Of a stretch of 32,973 nt of DNA, positions 28,371-32,973 are shown piece by piece. Source of the stretch: CAZWVM01 sp964637705 (GTDB taxonomy: Bacteria > UBA8481); contig CAZWVM010000012.1 in NCBI GenBank assembly GCA_964637705.1, forward strand, positions 1-32,973, in the 5' to 3' direction. A program made the translations under genes and the position numbers. Numbering within the stretch: the first letter of the stretch is position 1; each line of letters starts with the position of its first letter. The notes under the pieces were generated by a model. That model had not been told where the DNA came from, did not search any database, and saw only the letters and a program-made list of their open reading frames with translations.

Positions 28371-29986
28371 GCCTCGGCCTCCGGGCCGGCGCCGCGGCGC
28401 AGCGAGACGTTGAGCCCGTAGACCTCCTCGAACATCCCGGCCTTCTGCTTCATGCCGAGCTGCTCCAGCGCCAGGTCGTCGACGCCGTCGACGGTGATGA
28501 CGAGGCGGCCGTCATCGACCTGGCAGCGGAAGTCCTGTATCCGCCGGCTGTGCGAGCGGTCCAGGGCGTCGGCCACCCGGAGCAGCGAAGCGAGCTTGGC
28601 GACGAGGATGCGGTCGTCGCGGTCGAGTTCGTTGTAGACCTCGTGGACGGGCTTGGGGGAGGCGCGGCGGTGATAGCGGGCGATGAGCCCGACGAGGCGA
28701 TGATCGCGGCGGCCGAGCCCGAAGAGCTCGCTCGACATGATCAGGTACATCGAGTGCTTGTGATGGCTCCGGCTCGAGACGAAGTTGCCGATCTCGTGCA
28801 GGAGGGCGGCGAGGTAGAGAAGCAGGCCGGAGCGGGAATCGAGGCGATGCTCGGGCGCGAGGGCGTTGAAGAGCCGGAGGGCGAGGTCCGCCACGTGGCG
28901 CGCATGCCCCTCGTCGAACTGGTACTTGCGGCCCGTCTCGATGGCGGAACTGACGATCTGGGCCATGAGGTCCGCGCTCCAGGCCCCCGACTGGGCCATC
29001 TCGTGCAGGAGCCCGTCGCGCAGGGTGCAGGGGGCGACGAGGATCTGGCGGAGCCGGGAGGAGCGGGCGAGGCAGAGATAGGCGAGAAGCGCGGGGCCGA
29101 GCGTCTCCGCGTCGGTGAAGCTGATGCCGTAATTCCGGACGAGCGCGTCGGTCGTGGATGTGAGAACCTCGTCGACGAGCTTGGCGAAGGCGGGCACGGG
29201 AAGGCGAGCGAGACGGCCCGGCCGCGCCTCGGGAGCCAGCCGCGCCACCGCGAAACGCGCGTCGCCCCCCATGACGATGAACTGGAGCGATTCCTTCAAT
29301 TCCACGTCCTGGCGGAGCTGCTCGATCGTGCGCTGGATCGTGCGTTCCATCATGTCCCTCACGCGGGCGGGAGAGGTGCGGGCCGCCTCGATCGTCTCCC
29401 GGAGGCGCAGGGCTCCCAGCGCGTAGGTGTGGGCGAAAACGACCTTGCCTCCCGCGAGGTGCAGCAGCTCGGTCGACCCGCCGCCGACCTCGACGACGCA
29501 GACGTCGGAGTCGGGGCCGAAGAGGGAGGTCTCTTCCGGAACGCTGTTCTGGAGGGCGAGGTACGTCAGCCGCGTCACCTCCGCCTCGTCGATCGGATCC
29601 ACCTGCAGGCCCGTCGCGATGAAGACGCGATCGAGAAACGCCTCCCGGTTCGCCGCCTCCCTCACCGCGCTGGTCGCGACCACCCTCACGGCCTCGGCGG
29701 GGATCTGGTATTCCTCCAGGACGCGCCGGAATCCCCGCAGAATCTGCACGCACTCCTCGATGTTGGTCTTCTCGATGACCCCGTGGACGAAGGTGTTCTT
29801 ACCGAGGGAGACGGGCTTCTGAAGGGACTCGACGATGGAGATTCCGCCCTCGCGTTTCTTCTGCGCGATCGCCACGCGGATCGCCGTGGAACCGACGTCG
29901 ATGACGGCGAAAGGGGTCACCCGGTCGGCGGACGCATCGGCGCCGACCGGAAGGGGAACGTTTCCGGTATCCGTCGCGGACGCCAC
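28367..29986 (-). CDS. ppx: Ppx/GppA-family exopolyphosphatase
   Basis: A 539-residue protein. The ASKHA phosphatase core has VIDVGSTAIRVAI (28-40; phosphate loop), VRVVATSAVREAAN, a DEAEV site, and VEVGGGSTELL (phosphate-2). The C-terminal half is an HD-type domain, with LHEIGNFVSSRSHHKHSMYLI as its metal-site-like stretch, as in full-length Ppx/GppA proteins. It should shorten polyphosphate and/or hydrolyse pppGpp. Co-transcription with ppk1 through a GTGA overlap favours polyphosphate turnover. GTG 29986 lies three bases after the ROK stop. The ~25 residues before the core are not conserved, so a later start is possible but none is obvious. Confidence 0.92.
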   Translation of the reverse strand: MASATDTGNVPLPVGADASADRVTPFAVIDVGSTAIRVAIAQKKREGGISIVESLQKPVSLGKNTFVHGVIEKTNIEECVQILRGFRRVLEEYQIPAEAVRVVATSAVREAANREAFLDRVFIATGLQVDPIDEAEVTRLTYLALQNSVPEETSLFGPDSDVCVVEVGGGSTELLHLAGGKVVFAHTYALGALRLRETIEAARTSPARVRDMMERTIQRTIEQLRQDVELKESLQFIVMGGDARFAVARLAPEARPGRLARLPVPAFAKLVDEVLTSTTDALVRNYGISFTDAETLGPALLAYLCLARSSRLRQILVAPCTLRDGLLHEMAQSGAWSADLMAQIVSSAIETGRKYQFDEGHARHVADLALRLFNALAPEHRLDSRSGLLLYLAALLHEIGNFVSSRSHHKHSMYLIMSSELFGLGRRDHRLVGLIARYHRRASPKPVHEVYNELDRDDRILVAKLASLLRVADALDRSHSRRIQDFRCQVDDGRLVITVDGVDDLALEQLGMKQKAGMFEEVYGLNVSLRRGAGPEAEA

Positions 29987-29989
29987 GGC

Positions 29990-30964
29990 CTACTCGATCG
30001 AGGCGCGGGCCCAGGCCGCCGCGCCCAGCGCCGTGGCGTCATCGCCGAGGCGCGCGACCTCGACGCGAAAGGCCTCGCGGTAGGCGCTCATCACGTGCGC
30101 ACGCGCCCCCTTCTCGACCTCCTCGGCGTAGATCTTCGGCATCGCCTCGACCAGACCGCCGCCCAGGACGATCACGTCGGGTGCGATCAGGTTGACGACG
30201 GTGGCGCAGGCGCGGCCGATGAAAAAGGCCGCGCGCCGCACGATCCTCTCGATCGCGACCTCTCCCCTCTCGATCGACTCCGCGATCACGCCGCTGCGGA
30301 TCTTCGCCAGGTCGGTGCCGGCCTCGGAAAGGAGCCACGGCGCCTCGCCGCGGTACGCCGCCGCCGCCGCGGCCTGGGCCACGGCCAGGCGCGAAGCCAC
30401 GGCCTCCAGGCACCCCTTCTGGCCGCAGCCGCAGACCGGACCGTCGGGCATCACGCCGACATGCCCGATCTCCATGCACGAGGAGGTGCGGCCGCGCAGC
30501 AGCTTGCCCTCGTAGACGCAGCCGCCGCCGATGCCCGTGCCCGGGAATACGCCCACGACGCAGCGCGCCTTCTTTCCGGCGCCGAACAGGAATTCCCCGA
30601 ACGTGCCCGCATCCACGTCGTTGGCGATGACCGCCGGGCACTTGAAGGCCTCCTCGAGCGTCTCGCGCACCGGGGCCTTTCTCCACCCCAGGTTCGGAGC
30701 CTCCAGGATCACGCCCTTCTCCAGGTCCAGGGGGCCGGCGCAACCCACGCCGATCCCGGCGATCTCCTTGCGCTCGACGCCCGTCTCATCCAGAAGCGTC
30801 CGGATCACCTCGACCATGCGCTCGAGGCCCGCGCGGGTCCCCTCGTGCCCCTTGGTCTTCTTGCGCACCGACCCCCGGGCCTTGAAATCCTCGTCGTACA
30901 GGACGGCCTGCATCTTCGTGCCGCCGAGATCGAAGCCGATCCAATGACTGCCGTGCTTGCCCAT
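29990..30964 (-). CDS. ROK-family sugar kinase (glucokinase-like)
   Basis: A 324-residue ROK protein. FDLGGTKMQ (11-19) is the ATP phosphate loop, ANDVDAGTFGE carries the catalytic Asp, PGTGIGGGCVYEG is the second glycine motif, and EIGHVGV with CGCGQKGCLE is the ROK zinc site. No helix-turn-helix domain precedes it, so it is an enzyme rather than a repressor. Glucose is the likeliest substrate; mannose, fructose or an N-acetyl hexosamine are possible. I place the start at ATG 30964 because the in-frame ATG at 31030 lies inside the -10 hexamer of the promoter. It leads the operon with ppx (3-base gap) and ppk1, which makes polyphosphate as phosphoryl donor an idea worth testing. Confidence 0.9.
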   Translation of the reverse strand: MGKHGSHWIGFDLGGTKMQAVLYDEDFKARGSVRKKTKGHEGTRAGLERMVEVIRTLLDETGVERKEIAGIGVGCAGPLDLEKGVILEAPNLGWRKAPVRETLEEAFKCPAVIANDVDAGTFGEFLFGAGKKARCVVGVFPGTGIGGGCVYEGKLLRGRTSSCMEIGHVGVMPDGPVCGCGQKGCLEAVASRLAVAQAAAAAAYRGEAPWLLSEAGTDLAKIRSGVIAESIERGEVAIERIVRRAAFFIGRACATVVNLIAPDVIVLGGGLVEAMPKIYAEEVEKGARAHVMSAYREAFRVEVARLGDDATALGAAAWARASIE

Positions 30965-31028
30965 GACCTCGCCGTTCCTTCGGGAAAACTTGCCTGAGTC
31001 CGCGCCGCGCGGATCGAGAAACGGGGTC

Positions 31029-31058
31029 ATCGTATCCGAGAGCCTCGAACTCCTTCAA
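31029..31058 (-). promoter_or_regulatory. Promoter of the ROK-ppx-ppk1 operon
   Basis: On the minus strand: TTGAAG (31058-31053), 18-base spacer, TACGAT (31034-31029). The start codon at 30964 is 64 bases further on, so this gene, unlike several others here, would have a leader of roughly 55-60 bases. A GAGG lies directly before the ATG. Confidence 0.5.
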
Positions 31059-31152
31059 CGGGAAAGCAAGTCAGGAATCGGTGAATTCAAGGAGGAGAGC
31101 CCGTCCGCCTTCAAGACCTTTCAGACGGCTTCAAACCTCGCGTTCGAAAGCG

Positions 31153-31818
31153 CTACTGGGGCAGGGCGAACCGGTAGACGTCGTCGGCCGAGCCGGCGAT
31201 GATCAGGGTATCCGATTCCATGAGCGGAATGTCCGGGTTCGGGAAGGTGTGCGTCTGCTCGGGAACGGACTTCTGGATGAGCAGCACCTGGATGCCGAAA
31301 CGCTGGCGCAGGTCGAGCGACCGGAGCGTCGCTCCCTGGACGTGGTGAGGCACGGCGACCTCGGCGATGACGTAGCCCGGCGCGATCTCGAAGTAGTCGA
31401 GAAGATTGGCGGCGACGATCTGCTTGGCGAGACGGCCCGCGGATTCCTCCTCGGGAAAGATCACGTCGGTCGCCCCGATGCGTTCGAGAAGCCCGTAGTG
31501 GTCCCGGGAGACGGCCTTGGCGATGATCCGCGGCGAACCGAGTTCGCGGAGATGGAAGACGACGAGGGCCGAGGCCTCGATCGACTCGCCGAGAGAAACG
31601 ATCGCGGCGTTGTAGGCGCCCACCGCCATCTCCTCCAGGACCTCCCGGTTCCGGCAGTCACCGACCACCGCCTTGGTGACTTCCTCCGAGATCTCCTCGA
31701 TCGCATGCGGATCCTTGTCGATCGCCAGTACCTCGGCGCCCGCGCGTCCGAGTTCCCGGGCCACGCGGCTGCCGAACGAGCCGAGTCCCAGCACCGCGTA
31801 ACGCTTCTTCTGCGTCAT
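31153..31818 (-). CDS. trkA: Potassium-channel regulatory subunit (TrkA/KtrA, RCK domains)
   Basis: A 221-residue cytoplasmic protein. GLGSFGSRVARELGRAGAEV (11-30) is the Rossmann dinucleotide loop of the RCK-N domain, followed by the acidic AIDKD end of strand 2. The C-terminal ~80 residues (from AEVAVPHHVQGATL) form an RCK-C domain. A single RCK-N/RCK-C unit is the KtrA arrangement; E. coli TrkA is doubled. It gates the TrkH/KtrB pore encoded just upstream, on binding ATP/ADP, NAD(H) or cyclic di-AMP. AAGGAG sits 7 bases before ATG 31818, the clearest Shine-Dalgarno in the window. The spacing to the pore gene is 51 bases, containing a TAGAAT that could be an internal -10. Confidence 0.92.
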   Translation of the reverse strand: MTQKKRYAVLGLGSFGSRVARELGRAGAEVLAIDKDPHAIEEISEEVTKAVVGDCRNREVLEEMAVGAYNAAIVSLGESIEASALVVFHLRELGSPRIIAKAVSRDHYGLLERIGATDVIFPEEESAGRLAKQIVAANLLDYFEIAPGYVIAEVAVPHHVQGATLRSLDLRQRFGIQVLLIQKSVPEQTHTFPNPDIPLMESDTLIIAGSADDVYRFALPQ

Positions 31819-31869
31819 GAATCCGCTCCTTGGCGGCCCGCGGACCGCCGGGTCGCATTCTACATCCCT

Positions 31870-32973
31870 TTACCCGAGTCCGACATCCCCCTCGATGAAC
31901 TTCACCGCCGACTTCCGCGGCTTTCCCCCGATTGCGAAGGCGAAGGTCAGGGGCCCGATGCGGCCGATGAACATGGCGACGATGAGCAGCCACTTGCCGG
32001 TCGCGGAGAGGAACGGAGTCACGCCCGTGGAGAGGCCCACGGTGCCGAGGGCGGAGACGAGTTCGAAGATGAGGCCCAGGGCGCCATGGGGATTTCGGCG
32101 CGCCGGAAGGCCTCCGTCCGAGACGAGGAGGGCCAGGGAGAGAATGCCGGCGATCACCAGGTAGAGGAGAATGATCCAGATCGCGCGGAAGATGATGTAC
32201 TGGCCCAGCTCCCACCGGCCGTAGCGCACGTTCTCGCGGCCTGCCACGATCGAGAGGAACCTCATGAAGACGATCGCCAGGGGTGTCGTCTTGAATCCGC
32301 CTCCCGTGCCGCCCGGGGAGGCCCCGACGAGCATGAGACCGACGATGAAGAAGAGGGTGCTGGGGCGCAGAGCGGCGAGATCGAGGGTATTGAAGCCGGC
32401 CGTGCGGGGCGTGATGGAGAGGAAGAGGAGGTGCATGAGTCTCCCCCCCACGCCCGCGTCGCCCATGGCCTGTCCGTCCCACTCCAGGACCCCGAGGGCG
32501 AAGAACCCGCCCAGGATGAGCGCCACGGTCGTCAGGAGAACGAGCTGGGTATGGAGCGTGATTTTTTTCGGGCGCGCCGCGACCTCGGCCATCACGCCGT
32601 AACCGATGCCCCCGATCACGATGAGCGAGGCGATGGTGAGGCAGACGACGGCGTTGTCCGCGAAGGGAACGAGGTTGTCCGTCTGCAGGGAGAAGCCGGC
32701 GTTGCAGAAGGCGGAGACGGAGTGGAAGACGGCCCAGCCGACCGCCCTCCAGCCGGTCATCTCGTTCATGACGCCGAGATAGAGAATACCGGCCCCGACG
32801 GCCTCCACGAGAATCGTGCCCAGGGCGACCGAGAGGAGGATCGACCGGATGCGTCCCACGCTGCGCTCGCCGATGGCGAGCGTGGCGAGGTGATACGAGC
32901 TTCCGGTCAGCGCGCTGAAGGAGGAGAGGAAGAAGAGCCAGAGGGTGATGATGCCGATGCCGCCGGCCTGGAT
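31870..32973 (-). CDS. trkH: Potassium uptake pore subunit (TrkH/KtrB), N-terminus beyond window
   Basis: 367 residues are visible, in frame to the window edge with no stop; the start lies outside. It begins IQAGGIGI, the helix after the first pore loop. Further pore-loop signatures are AFCNAGFS, SITPRTAGFNT and ALGTVGLSTG, each with the filter glycine. GASPGGTGGGFKTT is the flexible intramembrane loop that gates TrkH/KtrB. Many hydrophobic helices lie between. The missing part should be roughly the first 100 residues or more. The protein imports K+ (with Na+ or H+ coupling) and pairs with the TrkA/KtrA-type subunit downstream. TAA 31870-31872 is the stop. Confidence 0.93.
   Translation of the reverse strand: MQAGGIGIITLWLFFLSSFSALTGSSYHLATLAIGERSVGRIRSILLSVALGTILVEAVGAGILYLGVMNEMTGWRAVGWAVFHSVSAFCNAGFSLQTDNLVPFADNAVVCLTIASLIVIGGIGYGVMAEVAARPKKITLHTQLVLLTTVALILGGFFALGVLEWDGQAMGDAGVGGRLMHLLFLSITPRTAGFNTLDLAALRPSTLFFIVGLMLVGASPGGTGGGFKTTPLAIVFMRFLSIVAGRENVRYGRWELGQYIIFRAIWIILLYLVIAGILSLALLVSDGGLPARRNPHGALGLIFELVSALGTVGLSTGVTPFLSATGKWLLIVAMFIGRIGPLTFAFAIGGKPRKSAVKFIEGDVGLG

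Noticed and set aside
30965..31030. ATG 31030 as the ROK kinase start
   Set aside because: It overlaps the probable -10 hexamer, and the extra 22 residues are not part of the ROK fold.

Overview
The window is high-GC bacterial chromosome, densely coded. It looks like a deep-branching, probably Gram-negative lineage. Inferred support for that: an O-antigen-ligase-type membrane protein, a GDP-mannose pyrophosphorylase, a C-terminal dockerin-like Asp/Asn repeat on a secreted metallopeptidase, and a giant Asp-Thr/Asp-Ser-rich secreted protein. Candidate phyla of the Eisenbacteria type would fit, but that is a low-confidence guess from style, not from a marker gene. I saw no tRNA, rRNA, CRISPR array, insertion sequence or phage gene.

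Layout. (1) 1-10666, minus strand: one uninterrupted open frame of at least 3555 codons, cut off by the window start. It encodes a secreted giant protein with a signal peptide, ten ~150-residue tandem units, a more divergent repeat zone and a fibronectin-III-like module. (2) 10667-11115: a long AT-richer divergent intergenic region with an inverted repeat. (3) 11116-13200, plus: secreted zinc metallopeptidase (M64/metzincin-like). (4) 13222-17218, minus: housekeeping genes in two tightly packed groups: manC, a class II aldolase and yggS; trmB and a compact FGGY-kinase-like protein. (5) 17334-21176, possibly to 22366: the most interesting region, a RiPP-like biosynthetic locus. Two plus-strand genes (McjB/transglutaminase-like peptidase, HprK-like kinase) converge on four minus-strand genes (PqqD-like recognition protein, radical-SAM/SPASM enzyme, a 66-residue precursor-like peptide with a lasso-type YxxPxL leader motif, and a PRMT-like methyltransferase). 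No lasso cyclase (asparagine-synthetase homologue) is present in the window. An SGNH hydrolase lies just upstream. (6) 22526-26258, plus: mltG, an O-antigen ligase-like gene and a ComEC-like gene, joined by 4-base overlaps. (7) 26268-30964, minus: a ROK kinase, Ppx/GppA and PPK1 polyphosphate operon. (8) 31153-32973, minus: the TrkA/KtrA and TrkH/KtrB potassium uptake pair, the latter truncated by the window end.

Two genome-style traits recur. Genes within an operon are joined by NTGA start/stop overlaps (seven cases). Several operon-leading genes have a -10-like hexamer only 6-9 bases before the start codon, which suggests leaderless transcripts. Convergent gene pairs end with their stop codons facing each other in short inverted repeats; the clearest is a 9-bp perfect hairpin between the ComEC-like gene and ppk1.
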